NCBI RefSeq assembly: GCF_009905375.1
Contig: NC_133650.1
Span: 295,754,270 to 295,818,269, forward strand
Direction: 5' to 3'
DNA length: 64,000 nucleotides
From: Apium graveolens
Lineage: Eukaryota > Streptophyta > Magnoliopsida > Apiales > Apiaceae
The notes beneath the pieces were generated by a model. That model worked only from the letters and a program-made list of their open reading frames with translations, ran no database searches and was not told the origin of the DNA. Positions 24,285 to 35,708 of this stretch are shown here, piece after piece (position 1 is the first letter of the stretch; each line of letters opens with the position of its first letter). A program made the position numbers and the translations under genes.

Positions 24285-27200
24285 TGTAACACCCCCAAAT
24301 CCGGGGTCGGGGATCCGGGTTGTCACGAGTTCCATTTCCCTTAATAACACCCAATCTTAATAATAAATCAACTACTCTGTACTGTGACCCCACAATAAAC
24401 ACACACACCACACGTTATAGTCTCAGAGATGAACGTCCAAAAAAAATCACAAGTCGTTTTATTCCACAATTATATGGCAATACACCTTGAAAAGGTTTCT
24501 GAATAAATTTACATTTCTTTGCCATTATTACAATTCATAAATATACATAAATCTGGTACATCAAAAGTTGAAAGCCTAGTCTATTGGTAGTTCCTACCTC
24601 AGCTACAGCGACATCAACGCCTATAGGAAACTGCGGAATGTTTCCTATCCGCTCGCGATTTGGGAGTTTGGTCCTGTTCATCTTGTCTATCTGATGTTGT
24701 GTGATGAAAGAAGAAAGCAAGGGTGAGCAGCAAGCCCACCAAAATAATATATATAATGATTAACAATATATGAGCCTTCTCATAGTACTCATGAAAGTCT
24801 TGGTAAAAAGGAATGAACCAAGTTTGATATCTTAATGCGATGAAGTCGCAAAATATTCAGTATATATACATTTATACTTTTCAAAATCTTGGAAGTCCTC
24901 TTCCATGTATAATATACACAAATTTCCAGTTTATAACTGTATAAAAATATCGTTACAAGGTGATCTCATATATCTAACCTTGTCTCAACATTTTTCTGAA
25001 AATCTTTGTCATTCATAAGACAATTATTAACTAGATATAAGTTTAAAAGATGAAGTTACAAGATACTCCAATATACTTATATCTTTTCCAAATACTACTT
25101 GAACTACCACCGTTCAAGTTATAATTAGTTTCAAAAGTTTATCACACTGATGAGACTACAAGATAAGACTTGTATAGATTCAATCTTTGAAATATTTTGA
25201 AGGAAATGAAGTTATGATATACCTCATTAAGTCCCGATATATATACACCTATATATATATACGTTTCCTGAAAACCTCTGTCATGTAAAGTATGAACAGA
25301 ATTGCAATATCCAATAAATTTGGAAAGGAAAGAATTTTGGCATAAACCTGATATCTTGCTGATCAGGCAAAGATACCAATAAGTAACCTTTTCTACTAGT
25401 AGATGGACGAATTCTCCACTGGTCATCACCCTGGTCGCAATAAGACCTTATGCTGGACTGCCACTCAGTCACTTATGCATTTGATGGACTCCCACTGAGC
25501 CACTTACACTATCATGGACGCCCACTGAGCCCATGTTGCTTATGCCGACTCGATAGATGGACTTACTTCCCTAACGTTGGGTAAGTAATCAATTCATTTA
25601 CCAAAACTGCAACCTTGTTGCGAATATAAAATACACCATAGAGCCGGATCCCTCAGGTTTTGAGCGAGTATTTAAATCCCCTTTTTAAAAGGAAGATCTT
25701 AAATATAAAAATGAGTTTTGGGATCCGCTCTAACTTTTAAAAATCATTTTGAAGACTCGAAAACACTTTAAAGAGTGTTTGGAGTAATGCTGATTGAATG
25801 AAGTAAATCAGTACCAATATTTTTAAAAAATATCTGAATATTATTATCTAAATAATATTCCCATAAAGAATAATCTTTATACAAATAATTGAAGTAGAAG
25901 TTGTAAGACTTATACTTGAAAGGAGTATTAAATAACCAAAGATATACTTATACGAAAGTACTATCTTTATTTGAATAATCAAAGATAAGTTTAATTATCG
26001 ACACCTTATTCTTTAATAAAATAAAGAATATATTTCAGTAATAAGCGGAGTCATAATACCTCGAATGAATATTATAAATAATATTCATAAAGTAAAGGAG
26101 TCATACATCCTCAAATGAATATCCAAGTAATATTCAATAATATTATAAAGGAGTCATAAGCCCTCGAATAATATTCGAAATAATATTCAATAAATAATAT
26201 AGAGTTATCGAATAACCCTTATTCGATTAATAGTTTTAAAAACTATAACCATATATATATATATATATAAATATATATATACATATATACAAAATCTACT
26301 CGGGATCCTCGACTCCCGGTTTTAGAAAATGTTTTCACCTTTTGGGTCCCTATAATAAGGGTATATGCAAATTACCACTATCCTCTAGCATAGGTATTAT
26401 CAACTGAACCAATCAGATATATATGGCAAGAATACGAAACAGGCATGCATATGTACCATATAACATGCTACAATATATCGCAAGAATTTGCTATAACAAA
26501 TATGCATTTAACGCAAGATCATGCATATACACAAATACATCACAACAACAGTTATAACGGGTAGAAAACTTGCCTGAGCGACTGGGGGTTACAAATGGCT
26601 CGGGACGAGTCTGGTAAGCTATAAGCAACAAGTAAGTTGGAATTAAACCAAAGTCACTTGTAAATCTATACTTTAACTAACTTAGACTCTAACGCTTATT
26701 TTGCGTTTATTGATTCTCTTAAGTCACTCGGGTACCCTCGGCTCCACCATTTTTAATAATTTAACCTTTACGAGTTTTAAGGCGATTCCTTCGCGAATGT
26801 CTTACCAACTGCCTAACACACTTACCATAAATGTTTCATACATTAATTAACCCTTTTTGGTCTTTAACCTATGTTTCAAAGTAAGGCGAGGGGAAAAGTT
26901 TTGTTCGCGAAACGCCGTTACTTGAAACGGTCGTTTCTCCTAAACCGTGCATCGGAATCAAACGAACTACATATCAAAACGAAGCTCGTAAAACGAGCTA
27001 TCTAGACATGGCAATGGTCATAATCTAGCAGGGGGTTCTAGGGTCCTAATGTTATGCACAAAAACAGTCTAAAGAAAATCGGACGTTACGACGGCTATGC
27101 TTACGCGATTTCCCAAATTTAAACCAATTCAAACAACCACAATTTCAACTCCAATTCACAACCCAATCAAACCTCCATCTAAACTACATTACCACAGCCC

Positions 27201-28371
27201 CAAACCAACTCAATATTACCAATTTATTCATCTAAACCAAGTCAAAAATGTGACCAAGAACTTCAAATCTAACAAGCATCACTCCTAACTCCAAATTCAA
27301 CAAAACCACTTACTAAACAAAGCTCTATCATGAGTACACACTCATTACACTAACCCATCATCTAAACATTATGAAATCCAAACCAACAAAACTTAAGACT
27401 AAGGGTTTGAGAAGTTATACCTTCCTTGGAGGGTGAAAAGTTACTAGGGAGCATCAAAGAACCTTGATCTATCCTTATATAACCTTGATCTTGCAAATGA
27501 AATCAAGAACACAAAGTTAAAAATTTGAAAACACTATTCACCCTAATCTTTGGTGAATTAATTAGCTATGAAAATCATGGAATCTTGAGCTTAAACTTAT
27601 GGCTCATCTAAGCTATGAATTATGGAAGCTAAAGAAACAAACCTCTTGATTTTTGAAGGTGTGTAGCTAGGGTTTTGAAATTCCCATCCTTGCATTTCTT
27701 CAAAAAGCCGAGAGCAAGATGTAGAAGAAAGAGAGATTTTTTGTGTTTTGCTTTGTTTTGCTTTTGGTTGGTTGTAGTTTTGTTTTGTTTTTGGTTAATT
27801 ACCAATTTAACCTTGATTTTGTGTGGTTAATAATCCACCACATTTCCTTCCTTCCCATGTCATGCCTATGTCATGTTGTGATGTCATCTTTCCCTCCTTG
27901 TCCTCTTCTCCTTGGTTGGGTGACATCACTCTCTCTAATCCCTTTGATTAACTTCCTAATTGTTTGCCTAATGACCGTTGATCTGTTATACGGTTCGCTT
28001 AACTTTCGTTTTCGTTTATCGTTTGAGGGATCATACCCGGGATCTTATTACTTGGGTTCCCTTAACCTTTCTCAATACATTATATTCCTTTTTATGATCC
28101 TCTCTTATAATCCTTTAATTTAAATCCTTTTTATCCTTTTACCTTTTTCTCAATTCTTTCCGTATCTAGTGTATTTCCGGGAAAAATCAAAGTGTTCGGA
28201 TTTGGATTCTGACGATCTTTACATACACTTATATCCCATATAAAGTACTAATAAAATCTCAGAATATCCATATCAGAACCCCTACATAGTGTGGCATGAA
28301 AAGTTTTCTCATTCAGCAAAAACACTATTCATAAGGGTTTCAAAAATTTCCCAAAAATTGGGGTTATTACA
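24285..28371 (-). repeat. Element T 5' LTR (4087 bp)
   Basis: TGTAACACCCCC to GGGGTTATTACA, abutting the primer site on the left and target copy ATAAT (28372-28376) on the right. Collinear with 14609-18698. Confidence 0.95.
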
Positions 28372-28376
28372 ATAAT

Positions 28377-29520
28377 AGACTTTCAGGTTTTGAGCGTGCC
28401 AAGTTCTTGGAACTTCAAAGCCATCCATAGTTTTCAGCTTGTAGGATCCTCTTCCTTGAACACTTTTGATCTTGTATGGCCCTTCCCAATTTGGGGCGAG
28501 TTTTCCTTTCTGCCCATCACCAGAAGCTTCCACCTTCCTCAGAACCAAGTCACCTTGCTTGAAGATACTTTCTTTCACTCTTAAGTTGTAGTAAAAAGAA
28601 GCCTTTTTCGAGTATTCCACTATCTTGGCATGTGCCTCATCTCGCACTTCATCAATTAGGTCTGGGGCTAGCTTTTGTCCTTCCTCATTTTCTTCAGCAT
28701 TGTATGCTTGGATTCTGGGAGATGAGTGCGATATTTCCACAGGAACAACTACCTCCGCTCCATACGCCAACATAAAGGGTGTTGCTCCAGTTGTGACTCT
28801 ACAAGTAGTCCGATAAGCCCAAAGTATCGGGATTATTTCATCCACCCAATTATTCATTGATTTCTCGATCCTATTTTTCAGCCCATCGATAATTATACGA
28901 TTTGCACTTCCGCTTGCCCATTAGCTTGCGGATGAGCTACGGAGGTAAACCGCAACTCGATCTCATTGTCCTCGCAATACTTCCTGAACTCTACATTGTT
29001 GAACTGTGTTCCATTATCGGTGACCAGGATACGGGGAATTCCATATCTGCACATGATATTTTCCCACATGAATTGTACAACCTGCTTGGTTGTGATCTTA
29101 GCTAAAGGTTTAGCTTCAATCTACTTAGTGAAATAATCTATAGCTACAATCAGGAACTTCCTTTGAGTTGTGGCCATGGGAAAATACCCAAGTATATCCA
29201 TTCCCCAAATAGCAAAAGGGATGGGAGAATTAATGGAAGTCATCATCTCAGGAGGCTGTCGAACAACTGGTGCATGTTTTTGACAATGTTCACACTTCTT
29301 CACACACTCTTTGACATCGGCCATCATCTCTGGCTAATAAAAGCCTAAACGAGTTATCTTATGTGTCAGGGCTCTGCCCCCAAATATTGCCCACAGATAC
29401 CTTTGTGTACTTCTTCAAGAGCCAAACGTACCTCATCAGGTCTGAGACATCTTAAGTAAGGAACCACATAAGATCTTTTGTACAGAATCCCATCGATCAA
29501 GGAATATCTCACTGCTCGAA
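28377..29520 (-). pseudogene. G1 integrase (broken)
   Basis: Minus-strand segments: zinc region and core start (29327-29121: CVKKCEHCQKHAPVV, FAIWGMDILG with the first catalytic Asp), a decayed core around 29100-28870, and an open C-terminal part (28857-28377: PILWAYRTTCRVTTGATPF, the NLRV motif, NWEGPYKI). Stops lie near 29336 and 29118. The last codons are interrupted at 28376 by element T; the frame resumes at 14608 and stops at 14598. It belongs to the Tat integrase family. Confidence 0.85.
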
Positions 29521-29530
29521 CAACCAATTT

Positions 29531-30804
29531 TCATGCTTCAGTCATATCATTACGCAGCCAACCAGTTTGAATATGGGCCTTAATAGGATCTATCCATGAT
29601 GTCCCTAGCCCTATATGGGCTACAAGATTAACATCAATGCTCCGTGTTTTCAAAACGCGGAAGTACACACTTCCTGAACTCTTTTCTATCTCCGATGAAG
29701 CAAACTGAGACAACGCATCTTCCTTAGCATTTTCCTCTCTTGGAATGTGCTCAACATGGCATTCATCGAACTGAGTCATCACAGCCCTTACTAGGCAGAC
29801 ATACTTAGCCATTGTTTCATTTCTTGCCTTAAACTTTCCCTTGACCTGGGATATGATAAGCTTTGAATCCCCACAGACTTTCAAATTCTTGACCCTCAAT
29901 ATCCCCGCTAGGCCGAGGCCAGCTATCAGAGCTTCATATTCTGCTTCATTATTTGTGGTAGGGAAGTCTAACTTCATAGCATATTCAATCAGGAACCCAT
30001 CTGGGCTTTGTAAAACCAGCACTGCTCCACTCAAATTTGTTTTTGATGCTCCATCAAAATAGAGAACCCAGTATTCCTTCTCTTTAACGCCCTCTTTTTT
30101 GTCTCCTTTATTACCTTTTATGTCCTGAGGTATAGTATCTTCCTGCCCCCCGACTTCGTGGTTGGGTATGGTACATTCCACCACGAAGTCAGCCAACGCA
30201 TGGGCTTTTATTGTCGTTTGCAGCTCGTACTTGATGTCAAATTCTCTCAATTCTATTGCCCATTTAATCAGCCTCCCACTAGCTTTGGGACTGTGAATGA
30301 TGTTTCTCAAGGGCTGATTCGTTAGCACTTCGATTTTATGAGCTTGGAAGTAAGGACGCAACTTTCTTGAAGCCATCACCAAGGCTAAAGCAAACTTTTC
30401 AATAGTTGAATAATTCAACTCAGCTCCGTGCAGAATCTTACTGACATAATATACGGGTTTCTAGATTTTAAGCTCCTCGCTAACCAACACAGCGCTCAAG
30501 GTATTTTCTGAAATGGCCAAGTATAAGTACAAAGTTTCATTCAGAGTTGGTTTGCTCAACAATAGGGCTTGAACCATATACATCTTCAATCCTTCGAATG
30601 CCTCCTAACTTTCCTCGATCCATATGATGAAATCTTTTACCTTCTTCAGGGACTTAAAGAACGGTCAGCACTTATCTCCGGAATTGGAGACGAATCGTCC
30701 TAAGGTGGCGACCCTTCCAGTAAGTTTTTGAACATCCTTGATAGATCGTGGAGACTTTATGTCCAAAATGGCCTTTATCTTATCAGGATTTGCTTCAATT
30801 CCTC
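29531..30804 (-). pseudogene. G1 RT tail, RNase H and archaeal-type RNase H
   Basis: From the deletion junction near 30805 the minus strand gives the RT C-terminus (GIEANPDKIKAIL), then the gypsy RNase H (PVYYVSKILHG, STIEKFALALVMASRKLRPYF) and, after a linker, a second RNase H (29531-30100: WVLYFDGASKTN, NNEAEYEALIAGL, VCGDSKLIISQVKGKF, HIPREENAKEDALS). This second archaeal-type domain marks the Tat/Ogre branch. A stop near 30463 and others upstream break the first part; 30418-29531 is open. The RT catalytic YVDD region is absent. Confidence 0.87.
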
Positions 30805-32805
30805 CATTGACGCTCCTCTTCACTGGGTTGGTCCCTATTATTGGTGTTATGACCAGAGGATCATCATGGGGAAATTTACACCCTCTAAATCAGAATCATC
30901 GAACATCATTGTCACTTTTGTCCTAGCCCTCTTCGGGGCTTCCCCGACAATATGCATAACTTCTCTAGTATAGGCTTTGCTTGAGTTTTCTGGATGAACC
31001 TGCAACAGTTGGTCCTCCAAAAATCATATTTATCGCTGTCCCTCGGGGTTGTGGTCCTCCAAAGATTGCGTTTATCACCGGTCCCCTGGTCTGGGGATTT
31101 CGCCCCTGATCGTCTTGATCCCTCCTACGATCATCGAAATTCTTTCTTTCATTGTTATTCCTATCTCCTCCATCTCCAGTATACTTGCTCAGTCTTCCTT
31201 TTCGAATGAGGAACTCTATTTCATCCTTCAATTGTTTACACTCATCGGTGTCATGACCAGCATCCTTGTGAAACCTGCAATATTTGCTTTTATCTAGCTT
31301 CGTAGGATCAGCCTTCAGAGGCTTAGGCCAACGAAAATCTCTATCTTTCTCAATTTCCATCAAGATTTGACTTCTAGGAGCGTTCAACTTAGCATATTCA
31401 GTGAACTTTTGTCCAGGTCCTCCCTTCTTCGGGGCTGAATCAGTGTTTTGCTCAGTTATAGGATACTTGTCCTTAGCAATATATTCCATATCAGTCTTTC
31501 GCATCTTGTCACCAATAGGCTCATTATTTAATACCGTCTTTCTCAGGCTTTCCTCCACTTTGATGTACTTCCCAGCCCTGTCTTGGAGTTGTAACATGCT
31601 TTCAGAGGGTCGCTTGGCTAACGACATCTTGAAGAACTCGTCCCTGGTTCTCTGCTACAGTGCTATCATAACTACCTTGTCATCAAGGTTCGGGACCTTC
31701 AAAGCTTCCTTGGTGAAACGGTTCAAATAGTCTCTCAAAGACTCTTTGGCTCCCTGCACAATGCTCATGAGGGATGCTGAACTTTTCTCATGCACTCTCC
31801 CACTGATGAATTGCTTTATAAAAGCTTGACTTAGATCTCTGAAGGACCCAATAGAATTTGGAGGCAAACGGCTATACCATCTTTGAGTCATTCCAGATAG
31901 GGTTTGAAAAAAGACCCGACACTTAATAGCGTCGTTCACAGGCTACATCAACGGTGCATTAGAGAATGTCCTGACATGATTAGCGGGATCTCTAGTGCCA
32001 TCATAAGCTTTGATGATGGGCATCTTAAACTTTCCTGAGATATGGGCATTCATTATCTCTTTAGTGAATGGTGGAGCGGGATCATCAGGATCTCCTAGGG
32101 GCAGAAGATCACTTGGATCAGCCCTTGGGACAACAGTCCTTCTTTGCAGTGGACCATCCAGGTCTATGATTGGAGGAGGATTTCTCCTCCTCTGAGGTAG
32201 TGGTAGTCTCGGGGTCAGGTGAGCCTCCAGGTCACACTTCAGCCTTTGGATCTCAGCCTTGTGAGCCTTGATTCTATCCTGCACTTATTGGGGATTCGTC
32301 CCTCGGGTGCTCCTATGACGCTTATTACCATCAGGCATCGGCTCTTTACCAGCATGCCTCCTTCTTAGAGCCACATCATCATCCGAAGATTCAGAGTCTC
32401 TCTCAGTTTAAGGCCCAGAGAATTCTTGATCCTCCGGAATAGGAGCCAAACCACATATGTAGGGGGTGTCTTCCCTTGCGCTTCACTCTGATTTGCACGT
32501 CCACTTTCTCCAATCTCGGGGTATCGGGGCATCCCATAAGGGGTTAGTGGTCACAACGGTGGAATACTCATACCCAACGGGTCGAGAATTCACAGGTGCA
32601 TGTAGCTGCTGAAATTGGGAATTCGTCCCTTGAAGACCCGGGGGATTCGTCCCTTGTGGTTGAGGCTTAGTTGTCCCTATTTGGGTTCCTCCGTGGGTGG
32701 TGGCATAGGTCGAATGCGGGGTATCTCCACTACTGATGAAATTGGTTGGGTTGTCCCAGCTGGTGTTTCTTCGGGGGCATTGCTCCCGCTCCGTGTTCTC
32801 ACCAT
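30805..32805 (-). pseudogene. gag: G1 gag with protease stub (broken)
   Basis: The start is the ATG at 32805, about 34 bases from the LTR. The N-terminal part (32805-32285) is frameshifted. Three open blocks follow: 32284-31943, 31939-31655 (gag core: WYSRLPPNSIGSF, AFIKQFISGRVHEKSSASL) and 31627-30965 (CRFHKDAGHDTDEC, a C-x2-H-x4-H-x4-C knuckle, then repeated INAIFGGP / INMIFGGP). TAG stops at about 31940 and 31652 fall where the plus-strand relative G2 has Gln codons. It ends in a protease N-terminal stub (PLVITPIIG) before the active site. Confidence 0.87.
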
Positions 32806-32821
32806 GGTTTATTATGCTTTC

Positions 32822-32837
32822 CCACAGACGCCGCCAA
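32822..32837 (-). other. G1 primer binding site
   Basis: The minus strand reads TGGCGGCGTCTGTGGG next to the LTR; the G2 copy has TGGCGCCGTCTGTGGG, so this one carries a substitution. TGGCGCC fits a CCA-ended tRNA 3' terminus. Confidence 0.75.
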
Positions 32838-32838
32838 A

Positions 32839-33281
32839 TGTTATGGATAAAAACTTAAGATATATTTGATGTTAGGGTTCGTGAGCTTCAAGACTCAGTT
32901 TGACTGCTCTTGTGTTTTGTGACTTAATCCTCCTTAACAAGATGCCTACGTACCTTGCTGTATGCCAAGGATCAAGTCAAAAACGTAGTTCTGATTTGTG
33001 GGGTGAGGCCCCTTATATAGACGTTGGGAGTCCTTGAATTGGACTAGGGTTAGGAGACTTGGTGGACAAGTCTCAGAATTAGAATGGACTTTGGAGTCTT
33101 ATAATACAGGAAGTTGATTCCTTATCCTATGGGATTTCTTGGAGGCCAATCTCCAAGAAATTGTGTCCTTATTTGGATTTTATCATCAGCTGATTTATCT
33201 CTTATTAATTAATTACAAAATTAATTAATATAATTAATGTGATATTAATTACGCAATCAGGGTTTATTTTACTCCCTATCA
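32839..33281 (-). repeat. G1 5' LTR (443 bp)
   Basis: TGTTATGGAT to CTCCCTATCA. It aligns with 10075-10546. The TATA-like CCTTATATAG at 33011-33020 (minus-strand CTATATAAGG) is the probable LTR promoter. The LTR lacks about 53 bases present in the other copy. Confidence 0.9.
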
Positions 33282-34072
33282 ATGACGTACATACTCGAGC
33301 ATTCGTACCACAAAAATAAAGAATCTAGTTATTATTAGACTTAGTAATTGACGAGTTTGACAAAGAAAATATGAGGGTTTACGATTATGAGCGAAGATGA
33401 TGATAATGTGAGAAGTAATTACAGAGTTGTGCAGAAATTAAAGAGAAAATTACAATCTTTATCAAAAAACATAATACATACGTTGTGTTTGTATGTCTGC
33501 TATATATATAGGGGTCAAATAAAGAGGGTCAAAATAAAGTCAAGCTTGTCGTTAGTCCATTACTTGTTCCACGCCATGTCAGCTAACACATCAACACCAG
33601 CTTTTATTTTTTTTTAATAATATAGCGACATGATATATATTAGTATTTTAATGGTTTAAATGAGTCGTCGTGAGAAATGGTGGTTTAGGTTAGATATTTT
33701 GACGAACAGAGTGACCAACTTGATATAAAACCCGTTTATTTAATGACTATACCCGCTGATATAAATGTGACAACATGTGCTAAAGAACTATGACATGTCT
33801 ACGTATATAACACGTCAACCACGTTTATTTAAGCGTTGACTTTCGATAAATTAAACGATATGATATATATTTTAGCTTGAGTGATTTAATTGGCATCAAA
33901 AATTTCGTAATAACTAGCTTGATATATTAGATAGTAGTAAGTGAGCTAAATGGTAATTGAACCAATTCTTTTTATACAATATCGCGAGAAGGTAATAAAA
34001 TTTTCTTTTTGAATGATCCAAAATCAATTTAGTGTCGAATTTTGCAAATTCTTATAATGGTGCACTTGAAAA
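33282..34072. other. AT-rich flank of G1, nothing recognised
   Basis: No coding-like ORF; the short plus-strand reading at 33387-33617 has no recognisable feature. Bases 33282-33286 (ATGAC) should be the G1 target duplication. Confidence 0.6.
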
Positions 34073-34222
34073 TCTTATGATTATGCCTCATAAGTCAGAG
34101 CATGTCGCTTAAATACGGTTTATCTTGGTTCACGTGATTTGCAGGCTACTGCGTGAGCCCGTAGGGTTTACCCAGTGCGCATCCAAAGGGTAGCGGCTGC
34201 GGGTTACTTACGATAAAAAAAA
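34073..34222 (+). repeat. SINE, 5'-truncated copy (plus strand)
   Basis: It matches, in the opposite orientation, the fuller copy at 37935-38152: CTTAAATACGGTTTATCTTGG, GCGTGAGCCCGTAGGGTTTA, GGGTTACTTACGATAAAAAA. The tRNA-like head is missing. It ends in an A-rich tail. Confidence 0.72.
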
Positions 34223-34331
34223 TATATTTACCTGTATAATTAGATATTTGACTTCCATTATTTTCATAAATAAGTAATTTGTTTGTGGAATAATTATAGG
34301 TTTGTTTGGCCTCATCACTTTGAATGATTTA

Positions 34332-34692
34332 GGCTCCGTTTGGTATTGCTGTTGCAGATAGTTACAACAGCTTTTTGCTGAAAAGTTGTCAGATAGGTGT
34401 TTGGTAAATTCTAAAAACTGATGTCTTGAAAAGCGCTTTTGGTCTAAAAGCTGCTGTTAGCAAAAGCATGTCCCCCATACTTTTGAAAAAAGCTGTTTTC
34501 ACTTTTTGCAGAAGTAGTTATCAGTTTCAACATCAAACCTTCTCAAAAATATTATTTTTATATATTATATCTCATAATATACATAAATTAAAAAAATTAC
34601 CAAAAAGTCATCTAATTTTCTTGACAGCAATTTTTCCACTAACACTTTTTCTCACAGAACAGCAGTTTTTAACAACACTCCCAAACAGAGCC
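34332..34692. mobile_element. MITE, PIF/Harbinger (Tourist) type
   Basis: A 361-bp element with terminal inverted repeats GGCTCCGTTTGGTATTGCTGTT and the complement of AACAACACTCCCAAACAGAGCC (4 mismatches in 22), flanked by TTA on both sides (34329-34331 and 34693-34695). GGC-type ends with a TTA duplication fit Tourist-like MITEs. No transposase; the plus-strand ORF inside is incidental. Confidence 0.82.
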
Positions 34693-34695
34693 TTA

Positions 34696-35708
34696 ATATA
34701 ATAAGTGAAATAAGTTATAGTTCATTTTAACCACCGATTTTGATTATTCCTTCGGTCAACGTTAACTTATTTTAATCAAATAATTATAATCGTTGAATCC
34801 AAATATTAAAATAATGCCCTACTCAATTTCCCAAATTTGAATTTCGTAAAAACAAATATTTATATTATTATTAATAAAGTTATACAACAAGACGCAAGTT
34901 CGAATACCAACAATAATAAATATTTATGTTATTCTTTATAAAGTTACAAATAAAGGTAACAGTGCAAATTTGTCAATCATATACTATTTTATATTATTTG
35001 ATCTTAACTTGAAATTTTAAGCATTTAAATTAAAAATATATTTAATTTTATCATTTTTAATTTTAATATTTAAGAATTGATATTAGATTTATTAAAATTA
35101 TATATAATATTATATTAGGGTCTAAATAAAATTATATATAATATAATAAAAATATATAAATATTAACGGGAGTCACGGGGTGTAAGCTAGTTTAACTAAG
35201 TAAATAATTTTTTTTTTGAAAATTTGTATTTACATATTTTCTTTTAAATATAAACATTTATCATAGAAATGTAAGATCGAATCTTATCTTCAAATTAGGA
35301 AATAAATTGCTTAATTTCAAAAAAGTTAAATATATATACCTTTCTGGTAAAAAAGTAACTTATACTCAAATTCAAGAAAAGCCGAGCCGGCCATCGTAAA
35401 AAAATGATATAGTAAGACGGGCTTAATACGTGAAAGACTTCTAAAAATAACTCTTTATTTTGAAAAGAAAATGTCAGTGAAGAGCTTGTTGGTTTAGCAA
35501 CAAAAAACGAAAGACGAGTCATACAGTCTGCTACTCTCTAGTCTTTAGAAACAGCAGCCCATTTAAGTAGTGGCCCATTTAAGATATACGATCAGTATGG
35601 AAATCAATAATAGCAGATAGCCCGACACAGATGAACGCTGTTGTATTGTACCTCTACTTCACACACCATAATTCACAATCAAATATTCAAATGTTTTAAA
35701 AATCAAAA
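34696..35708. other. AT-rich intergenic DNA, nothing recognised
   Basis: Low-complexity AT-rich sequence with no credible ORF, RNA gene or terminal repeats. The minus-strand frame at 35295-35522 (75 codons) resembles nothing I know. Confidence 0.55.

Larger units (their letters stand above)
14609..28371 (-). mobile_element. Tekay-like Ty3/gypsy (chromovirus) element T with 4.1-kb LTRs
   Basis: Two LTRs of 4090 and 4087 bp, flanked by the perfect 5-bp duplication ATAAT (14604-14608 and 28372-28376), enclose a 5.6-kb interior. The primer site at 24269-24280 and polypurine tract at 18699-18711 set the sense to minus. Very long LTRs and integrase/RNase H remnants resembling Del/Tekay proteins point to the chromovirus Tekay lineage. 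The LTRs are close to identical (about a dozen differences in the first 500 bases), yet the interior has no intact domain and its parts are out of order. It sits in the last codons of G1 pol. Confidence 0.9.
10075..33281 (-). mobile_element. Tat-lineage Ty3/gypsy retrotransposon G1, split by element T
   Basis: Minus-strand sense order: 5' LTR 32839-33281, primer site, gag, a protease stub, a deletion, RNase H, a second archaeal-type RNase H, integrase, then (beyond T) the pol stop at 14598, a convergent plus-strand accessory gene, repeat-rich DNA, polypurine tract and 3' LTR fragment 10075-10546. Two RNase H domains and an opposite-strand ORF between pol and the 3' LTR are hallmarks of Tat. 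The LTRs differ at many sites (about nine in the first 67 aligned bases) and by a roughly 53-base indel, so G1 is the oldest of the nested elements here. The right target copy should be ATGAC (33282-33286); the left one is outside the window. Confidence 0.9.

Noticed and set aside
34332..34692. hAT rather than PIF/Harbinger assignment for the MITE
   Set aside because: The flanking duplication is TTA and not eight bases, and the ends begin GGC.
35160..35200. Possible extra Helitron 3' end (GGGTGTAAGCTAGT)
   Set aside because: CTAG followed by T is present, but no hairpin of sufficient length precedes it and no 5' partner was found.
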